From Sanderia malayensis (lineage: Eukaryota > Cnidaria > Scyphozoa > Semaeostomeae > Pelagiidae), in assembly GCA_013076295.1 (NCBI GenBank), contig RQOL01000452.1:124001-188000 (forward strand): 64,000 nt of DNA, read 5' to 3'. The position numbers and the translations under genes are program-made. The notes below the pieces were generated by a model, which was given only the letters and a program-made list of their open reading frames with translations, was not told where the DNA came from and searched no databases. Positions 1 through 10,891 of the stretch are shown one piece after another (the first letter of the stretch is position 1; every line of letters begins with the position of its first letter).

Positions 1-1935
1 AAACACTTGATAATTCTAAAACATCTCAGGAAACTCAGTGAAACCAAACACCTTTAATAATAATAACACCTTTAATTACTTTGCACCGTAATTGCAAAAA
101 TCATAATTACGTGGTTGGTGGGATGATTGTGTTCGTCGTTGGATGGAAATAGGACCCATATCTTCCTTTCAAAATTGATTTCCGAGTCATGGGAAGCATC
201 TGCAATCATATTTCTGAGTTTTTTTGAGGCATTATTTCGTCTCTTCACAGAATCTTGAGTGATCTTTTAGTAATAAAAGATGGTATAAATACATGGATAC
301 GTTATTTTACAGCAATAATGATGAAAATAATAATTTGTGTGTTATGATTACAATGCACACATTTTGTAATTGTGTAATGGTTACAATGCGCAGGTGTAAA
401 AGGTTGTTACCTTAAAATCAGGAAACTTTACAATCTCTCGCATTAAAATTTGTGCTTTACAGCCAAATTTTATTGAGTCTTGCACTATATTCCTTGGCTT
501 CACTTGAATGTGATCTGTTGCCTGGTAGTCAATTTGAAATAAATAACTAAATGAAAATGAAGATCAAATATATACTGAATAAGAAGTTAGATAATTAATT
601 TAATGAAAGAAATAACACATCACTCAAAAAAGCAAAGGCAAAAAGTGAAGACCTTTTTTGACTGCATTTTTTTCTTCTGTGCAGTTTTTCGGTCAGCACC
701 ATGTTGACAGTCAAGGTCCTTCCTCGATAACACCATGTACGGAATACCATCATATATAATATGTTTGTCTTTCCACAAAACATCATGTTTTCCACCTTTA
801 ACTGCTAAAATTTAATTGGAAATTGAAATCACTGAGTGTTTCATGAATTAACTTTTGTAAACTTAGACTTTATCAAATATTATTTGTTGAATAAATTTTT
901 GTGGAAAGACTCAAAATTTAGAAACATTCTGCCTTTTATGATGAATTAGTTTTGGAGTTATGCAAATCCATCAAATTTTCCTTTTAAAGAGTCCTTGACA
1001 GGGAATTGTCAATCTAAAAATGTGTATTTTCACAAGTATACATGCATTGCTAGATATACTGTGATACTATGCATGTATATGTAGTATTTTTGATGATTTT
1101 TACAATTCACAGTTAATAACATTTTTAACTGGCATTGAAATGAATCTAGCAGCTAGTGAAACATTACATGGTAAGAAAGCCAGCTTGTAAAACCAAGCCT
1201 GGTTTTTATTCTTGACCTGTCTACACTTTTGTATTTACATAAATTATCTGGTATAGCAGCTTTCCATTTAGCATAAATTATATACTGTAAAAATAAATGT
1301 AAAATGTAATTTTTGTTTAACAAAGCCTTATTGTTTTAATATTTAAATAGAAAGAAATTGGGTAATAATTGCGACATTGCTAAGAAAGTTTCAGTACGCG
1401 GGTGGGGTCGTTCTGAACTGTCTTACAAAATAAAAAACGTGTACCTGTATTCCCAAAATTCTTCTCATGTCTGTACACTGCAAAAGTTGCAGTCTCTTTC
1501 TCTTGATACTGTTTTACAGCATTTGTGGCCAACTCAACGTTGTCAAAAAATTCAAAAACAGCCCCTTCTTCCATCACCCCTCTCACACCTTAGCCACAGA
1601 TGGGCACAAAAGGCCTAACTTTAATATAGTCTGTAGTGTAGCTCTTAAAATGATTAAAATTCCAGGAAAAATAAATAACTGATATTTATAGCAATAATAA
1701 AATTCTAAAAACCAAACATGAATTGAGAAAAACTGCAGCTGTCAACATGCATTTTTTAGTTCCCGCCAATTGTCAAAAATATTCCCGCCAAATTTTGAAT
1801 TTTTTATAGGTGAGGTCATAGCTCAGGCCGAATCCCCGAGAAAGAAATTGTCGGCCACGTCATGCCCGTCGGTTATCCGTCGGTAATCGACAGGAAATTT
1901 TCGTATTCGCTTTTTTCAATGACGTCACGAAGGTA
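1..1935. other. gene-free AT-rich flank
   Basis: No convincing coding stretch is visible on either strand. The open frames are short, lack family motifs, and overlap one another on opposite strands (for example around 1360-1680). The DNA is AT-rich with simple A/T runs and a few weak inverted repeats. I see no RNA gene. It may be intergenic or an old, unrecognisable repeat. Confidence 0.5.
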
Positions 1936-1939
1936 ATTC

Positions 1940-2260
1940 TGAGGGATGGCATGAAGTGGGCACCTTGTTTGTGGGGTTGAAAGGGGCATGAGCATAGGCG
2001 AATGCAGCGCACGAAGTGCGCCCTATCAGTCAATGTTTCTTGATAATAGATAGACAGGCGAGCGCAGCGAGCTAATCCATTTAACGTGGGGTTGAAAGGG
2101 GCATGAGCGTAAGCGAATGCAGCGCACAAAGTGCGCCAACCACAGGCGAGCGCAGCGAGCTAACCCATTGTACGTGGGGTTGAAAGGGGCATGAGCGTAG
2201 GCGAATGCAGCGCACGAAGTGCGCCCTATCAGTCAATGTTGTCAAATATGTTGTCAAATG
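1940..2260 (+). repeat. satellite array, copy 1 (GCGAGCGCAGCGAGC family)
   Basis: About three degenerate copies of a unit that recurs at 8.8-10.4, 22.6-23.0 and 34.8-35.7 kb. Each unit holds GCGAGCGCAGCGAGC, then TGGGGTTGAAAGGGGCATGAGCG, then a small hairpin with GCGCAC and GTGCGC stems around GAA. Some units add a spacer reading ATCAGTCAATG. Open frames through it come from the repeat and are not genes. Confidence 0.85.
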
Positions 2261-2710
2261 CTATCAGTCAAATAATTCTTATATTTTTTAAAGTTTTAAA
2301 GCATTCTCTTTTAAATGAGAGAGAATTTGCGTGGCTTTGATTGAAAGAAATTATAATTATTGGCGTTTTAATTACTCCACATCGATAAATTTTCGTAAAC
2401 ATTTTTTAAGGGACCTCTTTGTAGTTTTCTTTAAATATTATTATAAAACAATATGATATAGTTTAAATTATGTTTTCATTTGAAAATTTATGAAATTCTC
2501 AGTATATTTCTGCTAAAGAAATTCGCTATTGAAACCCGTTTGGTATTTATATATTTTTATGTAAATTTCCTTGCTTAGGCCTCGGGCCACTTTTAGACGC
2601 CATTTTTATCAGGCGTTGCAATACTTTTGGAACCCCAGTGTATAACCTCATCATTCTTATTGCATAATTTAATTTGTTGATTTATTGTTTGAATCAATCG
2701 TCGCTCAAAC
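2261..2710. other. AT-rich spacer, no feature seen
   Basis: AT-rich sequence between the satellite array and the 3' end of the minus-strand structural ORF. No coding, RNA or repeat feature could be supported. Confidence 0.4.
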
Positions 2711-2711
2711 A

Positions 2712-3474
2712 TTATACTTCACTTGTAATATATAAACAAATAATAATAGTCCCGTCTGGTTTTCTACGATTATGAGAAATAACTATCTTTCCTGATTCGT
2801 CTTGTTGTTCATCTGCTCGATTCGGGCTTATTCCTAGCCAAAATGTCTGGAAATCACGTAATTGAACTAATGAAAATGCCAATTGCTTAAATTCAAATAG
2901 TTGATTTTTATACGTTGTTTTATTATTCACTTTAAATTCAATAAATATATTTGCTAACGAACGAGCTGATATACCAGCTGCATAATTATATGGAATTAAA
3001 TCACAATTTAGTGAAAACGGTTCTGCATGCTTTAAGAGTAAATGCGAGGGAGCACTAACTGGGATTCCAAGTGTCTGACCTTTAAAAGCTGGAGCTGGAT
3101 ATCCTTCATTATACAGATCTATACTATTTTCATTATGTTTCAAATTCGTCCAAAACAAGATATCTAGATAATCTTTTTCGAAATATATATCATCTCCTTT
3201 TCTATAATTTCGATTTAATACATAATACGCATATCGCGTATTTGGAGCATGTTGTGTTATTTACTTTAGAAAATCATGTGGTGTGTTTCCATAGGTGGAA
3301 GCAAATTTGTTGTGGTATTCCGGAATCACTTCGGGAAAATAATCTGTTTTCCAATTATCAATTCCTAATATTTCCACTAACATTCTACTCATTCTACATG
3401 TCATGAATTGCTGTTTAGAATTAAATCCCATTCCACTTTCAATATTCATTCCTTTAAACCCAAAATGAAATGAA
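2712..3474 (-). pseudogene. Polinton-like penton/minor-capsid-like ORF, C-terminal part
   Basis: This is the downstream portion of a minus-strand ORF that starts at about 14073 and is interrupted by the insertion at 3475-13564. Reading continues from 3474 to a TAA at about 3259-3261, then on in the same frame to the stop near 2712. One in-frame stop is therefore the only lesion here. Across the insertion the two halves meet in frame. The product is not firmly identified. The half at 13.6-14.1 kb has the pattern of Polinton penton-like proteins (a strand, then L-x-L, then a tryptophan and hydrophobic residues), and its neighbours are a Polinton integrase and a Bcl-2 homologue. A structural role is an inference; another late protein of the element is possible. 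Confidence 0.5.
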
Positions 3475-3605
3475 CCCCTCCCAGCGGTTTTTAGGGAGCA
3501 AGGGAGATTGCTCAATTATTTTTAGGGAGACGGGGAGATCGCCAAATTATTTTCAGGGAGCTGGGAGTCTAGCTTTACATTTTAGGGATCAGGGAGACCC
3601 CGTTT
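3475..3605 (+). repeat. left subterminal AGGGAGCAAGGGAG repeats
   Basis: Four irregular copies of a ~30-35-bp unit built on TTTTAGGGAGCAAGGGAG. They lie just inside the left end of the 10.1-kb insertion. The matching block at the right end has the same orientation, so the subterminal repeats are direct, unlike the terminal 10 bp. Confidence 0.7.
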
Positions 3606-3844
3606 TTGACTCGCGGTGCGCATGCGCAAGTGAAGTCTATGCTGGTGGATGGAGAAAAATGCGTAGTTGTAGTAGTCAAACTTATCCTCGAAAAGAGGCT
3701 GGTGTGCTGGTGCCTCCGAGGGCTTCCACTTCCGCTTCCACTATCCGTTCATCATCATCATCATCACAAACGCGTATCATCTCCAAGGAAACATTGCGCT
3801 TCGCTAAGGTTACATAAGAAATTAATTTTAAAAAAAGTATCTAT

Positions 3845-5276
3845 TTATAGTTTTGTGATATTTCGCAACTTCACTCTGTCTGATGCGAGGGTGGTGAGGT
3901 TAGGCAGCTTAGGTTTCTGTATTGGTGTTTGGAGGGACTTGAGGTCTTTCTGAGTAAGCAACCACCATGTCATATGTGGCCGCCCGGGGTCTCTCTGTAC
4001 AGGATGGTGATATTCTGTGAGGGCTTTCCTTAATGGTGTGCTCTTAGGAAGTCGTAGTATGTGTCCTAGAAATCTTAATCTTCTCTGTTTGATGGTGATA
4101 CTCCATGGCGTAGTTTTAGTTCTGTTGTACAGATCAGTATTGGATACTCTGTCCGCTCTGGTTATCCCAAGACATTTTCTGAGAAAAACTCTCTGTAAGA
4201 CGTCAATCTTGTTTTCCAATTTTGCAGTGAGTGTCCATATTTCGGAGTTGTACAGGAAGATGGTTGAGAGGAAGGCTTCAAAGCGTCTGATTTTGTTTGA
4301 TAGTGAAGCTCTGGGGCTGGTTAGCCATCTTTTGATGTCATTGAAGGTACCATATGCTATTCCTGTTCTTCGCTTTATGTCTTTTTTGGTGTCAAAATGG
4401 GATCCTAGATATTTTGTGTTTTTCCAGGATTCATCTCCATTCTTTCTCACAGCATATTTCTCGGTTTTTCGGGGTTCGCGTTCAGTTTTCTCTTCTTCAG
4501 ATATTTGGGTACATTCTCTTCTATATCGCTGGCTGATCGTTTAGATGTTGTGCCCCAGCCGATGTCGTCTGTCTGCGTATTGTTGATCATGTTCATAAGT
4601 AGGCTCTAAGCTCTTGATTGAGTAATCGTGATCTTGAGCAGCTGGTGTTATAATAGCATTTTGTACACAGGAATCTTTATATTGGCTTAGGGTGACAGCT
4701 AGATAAAATATGAATAGGAATGCACTAGCTGAATCTCCTTGAGGTGATCCTATGTTGGTCTTGAAGATCTTTCCATTCTCATCATTCAATTTTACTTGTA
4801 ATTGTACATCTTTTAATAGTATATAGAACATGTGTAGTGCGTCCCTCTCTGACTGTGCTCAGGTCTTCCATTAGCATTGCTCTGTCGATTGTGTAAAATG
4901 CTTTAGACATGTCTAGAAGTCTGATTAATATCTCGTAGTCACTTGCATTGATGGCCTTTTTATCAACAGCTTCAAGGCTAATACATGTTCTGTTGTGCCT
5001 CTCCCAGCAATGTAGGCTGCCTATGAGGGACGAATTCTAGTCATCATTTTGTCAGCAGTTCTTCTTATCATGATTATTGCTAATATCTTATGTAGTGTTG
5101 ATAGTAATATTATTGGTCTACAGTTCTCAGGTGGGCCCCTTTTCTTTCCAGGTTTGGGTAAGGGTATCAGAAGTCCCTTCTTGATTTCACTTGGATATTC
5201 CCCAGTAACTGCTATCTTGTTGAGGAGGGTTGCTATTCCGCGGATGATGTCATCCGATCACTATCCATTCATTTAA
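3845..5276 (-). pseudogene. LINE (non-LTR retrotransposon) reverse-transcriptase remnant
   Basis: Minus-strand reading in several frames gives the C-terminal half of a non-LTR reverse transcriptase. About 4730-4760 encodes the GSPQGDSASAF motif. About 4560-4590 encodes the catalytic YADD box, broken by a tandem 4-nt duplication (AGAC) that shifts the frame. The frame at 3845-4450 encodes the conserved tail (KYLGSHFD, SEIWTL, LRKCLGI, RLRFLGHILRLP, GRPHMTWW). No endonuclease domain or 5' region is present, so this is a 5'-truncated dead copy. The clade is not assigned. It sits wholly inside the 10.1-kb insertion. Confidence 0.85.
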
Positions 5277-6050
5277 CGATATCTGAATGTGAACAGGACA
5301 GAACACCAAGGATTAATTTAAGGTGCAGTAATGACCAATTTGTGCAGTGATGAATCCAAAATGTGCAGTGATGAAACACGTTTTGTGCAGTGATGAAATA
5401 TTTCACTTTTTGATTTTTGCAGCCATAAAATACTTAAATTACTGTGTCAATTCCATCTAGGGCTTCGTATTTAAAATAACAATCACTGTCGTTTTCAAAA
5501 TACAATTGAAACTGCCCCATTTGCCTGTTGTACCAGGTGACACGGTTTCTTAGATTTGACGGAAATTACTACTATAGTTTCCAGGGCCTAATTTAGTGTG
5601 GTTTTTCCCACATTTTGTGGTCTTGGAATTCCAAAATGTCGTCTTGGAAATTAAAAAGTGTGGATGGGGTTTTGGGGGATCGCCAGGATCGTGGCAGCAA
5701 TGCCAGATTCCGCAGACGTTGAGCGCTTGATCAGTACTTGCAACAAATTTTCATCTGATACCATTCCCATTTCTACTCTATATTACTGTGCAGATAGAGA
5801 ATTTCACTTATGAATACTTTTCCCCCAAAGTTCCCAGAGATTACAATGTTCACGAAAGTTATGAAAAATTCATTTCAGTTCAATGCAGGTTTCTGTAAAA
5901 TCCCGTGAGTCACCTGAAGGGTTCTTTCATGTTTATTTCTTTGTTGTCACTGATTTGCCTGCAAAAACCGGTTGGTCTCCCTGTGCGCCCTCTGTCTCAT
6001 GAAATGCATTATGGGAAAGATTAATCACATGGCAAGGCATTCAATTCTCA
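5277..6050. other. non-coding stretch with short GTGCAGTGATGAA repeats
   Basis: No gene is seen before the exon at 6053. At about 5322-5395 the motif GTGCAGTGATGAA (first copy GTGCAGTAATGA) occurs four times at irregular ~20-25-bp spacing. The rest is AT-rich and featureless. Confidence 0.5.
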
Positions 6051-6052
6051 AC

Positions 6053-8568
6053 ATGGCGGCCGAGATTGGCATAAATAAGCCTGAGGTCAACGATGTCGCA
6101 CGAGAACCCATAACAATAGTGCCTGTTACGGCGGCCATTTACCACAACGGACAAGAAAAGCCTACAGAAAGATGGAGCTTTGAGTTGGGGCTAAGTGTAT
6201 CGGAAAATAAGCTGCTTTCTTCAATATTAAAGTGGCTGGAAAGAGGCCACGGTGTTAAAGACAAGGCCAGTGCTCTTGGTATAGCGAGATTCAAGATTCA
6301 ATTGTCGGTAAAAGACTTTACTCGGAAGCTTCCTGACTGGCCTAAGGGCAGGGTGTTTGCTGTTGATTACCAAGAGCAATGGGGGAACTGTTTTCCACAG
6401 GTTTTGGGTCTACAGCGAGAACTCATAGGTGAGTAATTCTGAGTTAATTCTTTATAAGTTTTTATTTAGGCTTTACATCAAGTGATGCAATTTGCCAAAT
6501 TTAATTACACACTTTTTCTATTGTAAGAATAATGTTTATAAGAATATTGAGGCTTGAAATTGCCAAAAAACAATGGAAATTTAAGAATAACAATGGAAAA
6601 GTTCAAGCCTTGGCAAAATTTTAGGTATTCTTATATAAAAAAAGCGTGTAAGTATATATACACTATATATACTTAATCTAATATTACTATTCTGCGATGT
6701 CACGTGACGGTGGCGAAACTCTGCCTAAAACAATAGATTCGACCCGAAACAATAGGTCGAACGCCTCAAAACAATGGGACGAAACGGCGAATCGGTGATC
6801 AATAAGGCTTTTTTCAATGGGGTCGCAAAAGGTTGGCACTTGCATGGAAAGGCTCCGTTTCTGGAGTAGGCAAAAGTTATCTATTTTTGGAAGCCTATTT
6901 TAAAAGAATTTTTTAGTTATTCTATTAATTACTCCACTAATTGTGCTATCACGAAAAAACGACGGTTTACGCTGGCGAAACTTCCAAATTCGCGTCCCCG
7001 ACTCCATTTTCGAAAAGAGTATTCGCTCTTCACGTGACCCGTTTCGCCTTTTCCTGCAATTCGATTGGCTCTTTCGCAGCTTCACGCGAACAGTGACGCG
7101 TTTTTCGTTATCATGCAAATTAGCCCTCGGGTTGAACAGCAGGTACTTTTGGAGAAGACGCGTGTTTTTGTTTTGTACACAAAAAGTGAGGTGGACGCCT
7201 TTCAAAGTGTTTTACCAGCTGAATTATCTTTGTAAAGAGCTCTTAATTGTTTGAAAGACCCCTGGAGAGTTGCAGGAAACAATAGAGAACACAGGTGATA
7301 GCTTTGTTTTGTTTTTTGAATAAAATAGTTGTGGGTTTTGTAGTAGGCGACCGCCATTGTTGCTTCGGCATGCTAACAACGTTTAGGCCATGGTCAAAGT
7401 TTTGAATTTTTCCGGCCCTATTTGCACGATTTTCCCCATTTAAATTTTTGACAAGTGTTGTCTGATAACACAACTAAAATAATGTGTTGTTATTTTTGTT
7501 TTTTTTTGGTTTTTTACGATTTCCAACAAAGTTGCTTTTCACTCGGGAAGGAGCAATTGTTCACGCAAGACGCGTTGTTTTTGGATTTGCGAAAATTCAA
7601 TTTCAGCCTGCCACAATTGATTATTTTTTACCCAAACACTTTCGATAATTGTTCCCCAACATATTACCTTCATGTTGGTGTTTTTTGAGTTCAACTGGGT
7701 CACTATTTGCCACGGTAAATACTATTTTTACTTGCTAAAGTGTGTTCAAAGGTTTTGCTCTTTGCACGGCTCCGAAATTTCATTCAAACCACTTCCACCA
7801 AATGGTCTCTAAGAATTCAGTACTACTTATTTAAGAGATGAGACTACTTGCAACGTGTTCGCTGTTTCCTTAGCTACAGTTTGATATAATTTTTATTACA
7901 GATTGAGTTTAAATTTTCCAGGATGGATTAAATTTTTGAAAGCACCTTTTTTTCAAACTTCACACTGAAGCTATCAACTTTCAGAAACAGCTTTCAGGGG
8001 GGCAGCGTGGACGCGGGGCGGTCGCTTGGCAGGGGGTAAGATTCGACCTCCCACCTTTACTTTCTTTAGAAATGTTGCGTCGTAATATGTATTGTAGGGT
8101 ATGTATTGTAGGGTATGTATTGTAGGGTATGTATTGTAGGGTATGTATTGTAGGGTTTGTATTGTAGGGTATGTATTGTAGGGTATGTATTGTAGGGTAT
8201 GTATTGTAGGGTATATATAGTAGGGTATGTATTGTAGGGTATGTATTGTAGGGTTTGTATTGTAGGGTATGTATTGTAGGGTATGTATTGTAGGGTATGT
8301 ATTGTAGGGTATGTATTGTAGGGTTTGTATTGTAGGGTAAGTATAGTAGGGTATGTTATGTAGGGTATGTATTGTAGGGTATGTATTGTAGGGTATGTAT
8401 TGTAGGGTTTGTATTGTAGGGTATGTATTGTAGGGTATGTACTGTAGGGTTTGTATTGTAGGGTAAGTATAGTAGGGTATGTTATGTAGGGTATGTATTG
8501 TAGGGTATGTATGTAGTATGTTTGTATGTATGTACGTATGCATGTATGTATGTATGTATGTATGTATG

Positions 8569-8602
<34 letters not shown>

Positions 8603-10891
8603 TGTATGTATGTATGTAGGTATGTATGTAGGTATGTATGTATGTATGTATGGGCATGAGCGAGAGCGAATGCAGCGCGCGAAGCGCGCCAACCAGATTA
8701 AGCATTGTTTACTTGACGGGCTCCGGGGAGGGAGCGAAGCGACCGAACCCGGCTCATGTATTTATGTATGTATGTATGTAGGTATGTATGTATGTATGTA
8801 TGTATGTGTGTATGTATGTATGTAACCCATTGTAAGTGGGGTTGAAAGGGGCATGAGCTTTAGCGAATGCAGCGCACGAAGTGCGCCAACCACAGGCTAG
8901 CGCAGCGTCACGCGTATTTCGTTATCATGCGTGTTATGACGCGTCAAACAAATTATGATAAGGGGTTATCAGGCGAGCGCATCGAGCTAACCCATTGTAA
9001 GTGGGGTTGAAAGGGGCATGAGCGTCAGCGAATGCAGCGCACGAAGTGCGCCCTATCAGTCAATGTTTCTTGATAATAGATAGACAGGCGAGCGCAGCGA
9101 GCTAACCCATTGTAAGGGGGGTTAAAAGGGGCATGAGCGTTAGCGAGTGCAGCGCACGAAGTGCGCCAACCATAGGCGAGCGCAGCGAGCTAACCCATTG
9201 TAAGTGGGGTTGAAAGGGGCATGAGCGTTAGCGAATGCAGCGCACCAAGTGCGCCCTATCAGTCAATGTTTCTTGATAATAGATAGACAGGCGAGCGCAG
9301 CGAGCTAACCCATTGTAAGTGGGGTTAAAAGGGGCATGAGCGTTAGCGAGTGCAGCGCACGAAGTGCGCCAACCATAGGCGAGCGCAGCGAGCTAACCCA
9401 TTGTAAGTGGGGTTGAAAGGGGCATGAGCGTCAGCGAATGCAGCGCAAGAAGTGCGCCCTATCAGTCAATGTTTCTTGATAATAGATAGACAGGCGAGCG
9501 CAGCGAGCTAACCCATTGTAAGTGGGGTTAAAAGGGGCATGAGCGTTAGCGAGTGCAGCGCACGAAGTGCGCCAACCATAGGCGAGCGCAGCGAGCTAAC
9601 CCATTGTAAGTGGGGTTGAAAGGGGCATGAGCGTTAGCGAATGCAGCGCACCAAGTGCGCCCTATCAGTCAATGTTTCTTGATAATAGATAGACAGGCGA
9701 GCGCAGCGAGCTAACCCATTGTAAGTGGGGTTAAAAGGGGCATGAGCGTTAGCGAGTGCAGCGCACGAAGTGCGCCAACCATAGGCGAGCGCAGCGAGCT
9801 AACCCATTGTAAGTGGGGTTGAAAGGGGCATGAGCGTTAGCGAATGCAGCGCACCAAGTGCGCCCTATCAGTCAATGTTTCTTGATAATAGATAGACAGG
9901 CGAGCGCAGCGAGCTAACCCATTGTAAGTGGGGTTAAAAGGGGCATGAGCGTTAGCGAGTGCAGCACACGAAGTGCGCCAACCATAGGCGAGCGCAGCGA
10001 GCTAACCCATTGTAAGTGGGGTTGAAAGGGGCATGAGCGTCAGCGAATGCAGCGCAAGAAGTGCGCCCTATCAGTCAATGTTTCTTGATAATAGATAGAC
10101 AGGCGAGCGCAGCGAGCTGACCCATTGTAAGTGGGGTTAAAAGGGGCATGAGTGTTAGCGAGTGCAGCGCACGAAGTGCGCCAACAATAGGCGAGCGCAG
10201 CGAGCTAACCCATTGTAGTGGGGTAGAAAGGGGCATGAGCGTGAGCGAATGCAGCGCACGAAGTGCGCCAACCATAGGCGAGCGCAGCGAGCTAAGCCAT
10301 TGTAAGTGGGGAGGAAAGGGGCATGAGCGTTAGCGTATGCAGCGCACGAAGTGCGCCAACCAGATTAAACCTTTTTTACTTGACGGGCTGGGGCGAACGA
10401 GCGAAGCGAGTGATGACCCCTAGTTGTTATACTATAATGGAGATTTGTGAATTGAGGCCAACTGTTGAGTTATAAAATATAAGATTATACATTATATTGC
10501 GTATCCATGCAGGGGCGTACCTGCTCGAGGGGGAGGGGAGGGGCACAGGGGCACAGGCCCCCCAATAATTGACAAATTATATTGTTCTTCTGTGAGAGGG
10601 CTATATTTATATTGTTTTAAAACAATAGGTGCCTTGTATTCCCTTAAATTGCCTGATTTCTACGTTTTTCCTGTCTTTTAAGATTTATTTTGACCGTCTT
10701 TTTTTGTATTTATTTCAGTGAAAATATTTGAGGTTGAAATCACCAAATTGCATGACATTCTAATGACACATAAAAACAACACCAGTGATCAGACACCCTC
10801 TGATAAAAGCAGTTCGAAGTCTGGCAAATCTGATGACTCTGATAAAACGGCAAAGAAAAAGTCGCCCAATCAAGACAAACAGGAAGAATGA
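6053..10891 (+). CDS. two-exon gene of unknown function, ~182 aa
   Basis: Exon 1 runs from an ATG in good context (CAACATGGCGGCC) at 6053 to 6428 and ends at a strong donor (G|GTGAGT). Exon 2 runs from 10719, after a pyrimidine-rich acceptor (TATTTCAG), to a TGA at 10889-10891. The phases match exactly: 376 nt plus 173 nt gives 183 codons including the stop. The first ~125 residues look globular, with aromatic-rich segments (RWSFELGLS, WPKGRVFAVDYQEQWG). The exon-2 tail is rich in Ser, Asp and Lys, and looks disordered. No family was recognised. The 4.3-kb intron holds a dispersed repeat and the satellite arrays. An in-frame ATG also lies upstream, at about 6029. The gene lies within the 10.1-kb insertion, so it may be element-borne or a captured host gene. 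Confidence 0.55.
6675..7457 (+). repeat. dispersed repeat C, copy 1
   Basis: About 780 bp, closely similar to 21152-21970. Both begin AATCTAATATTACTATTC, pass through TGTCACGTGA and ACAATAGATTCGACC, and end near TTTTCCCCATTTAAA. It lies inside the intron of the two-exon gene. No family-defining ends or coding capacity are seen, so it is probably a non-autonomous element or part of a larger duplicated cassette. Confidence 0.8.
7458..8084. other. no feature recognised
   Basis: AT-rich sequence between repeat C and the 15-bp minisatellite. Small open frames show no motif or splice support. Confidence 0.4.
8085..8520 (+). repeat. 15-bp minisatellite, GGGTATGTATTGTAG
   Basis: About 29 head-to-tail copies of a 15-bp unit (TATGTATTGTAGGG plus one base) with scattered substitutions. 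Variants such as GGGTTTGTATTGTAG and GGGTAAGTATAGTAG recur in blocks, suggesting local multi-unit duplications. Because 15 is a multiple of three, all frames stay open and yield long repetitive open frames without biological meaning. Confidence 0.95.
8521..8825 (+). repeat. TATG tetranucleotide arrays around a conserved ~110-bp block
   Basis: Tandem (TATG)n runs flank a non-simple block at about 8650-8755. That block contains GCGCGCGAAGCGCGCC and GGAGGGAGCGAAGCGACCG. The same arrangement recurs at 22340-22560, after the second copy of repeat C, so block and microsatellite travel as one cassette. Confidence 0.9.
8826..10420 (+). repeat. higher-order satellite array (88 + 115 bp dimer)
   Basis: Successive GGCGAGCGCAG starts fall at 9087, 9175, 9290 and 9378. 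Spacings therefore alternate 88, 115 and 88 bp, giving a dimeric higher-order repeat of about 203 bp. The longer half adds a spacer beginning CTATCAGTCAATG. Each half contains the hairpin-forming GCGCACGAAGTGCGC, or a near copy. The last units before 10420 are degenerate and end in a GAGCGAAGCGAGTGATGACC boundary. Copies within the array are very similar, suggesting recent amplification. Confidence 0.9.
10421..10718. other. end of long intron, no other feature
   Basis: AT-rich intronic sequence leading to the acceptor of exon 2 at 10719. It includes a G/C-rich patch (GGGGGAGGGGAGGGGCAC at about 10531). No independent gene is seen. Confidence 0.4.

Noticed and set aside
1860..2129. 89-aa minus-strand ORF ([14 protein letters not shown] type)
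   Set aside because: Same satellite-derived peptide as in the other arrays.
3606..3953. ORF with a His run (HHHHHH)
   Set aside because: The run comes from a CAT trinucleotide stretch; the frame overlaps the LINE remnant on the other strand and has no support.
8085..8520. Telomere-like repeat
   Set aside because: The 15-bp unit contains TAGGG but not TTAGGG arrays, and it is interstitial inside an insertion.
8066..8705. Long open frames of YIHTYIHT and QYIPYNTYPT type
   Set aside because: They come from (TATG)n and a 15-bp minisatellite, open in several frames on both strands; no gene.
8826..10420. CRISPR-like array of regularly spaced repeats
   Set aside because: The whole monomer, spacer included, is repeated; there are no unique spacers or cas genes, and the genome is eukaryotic. 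It is a satellite.
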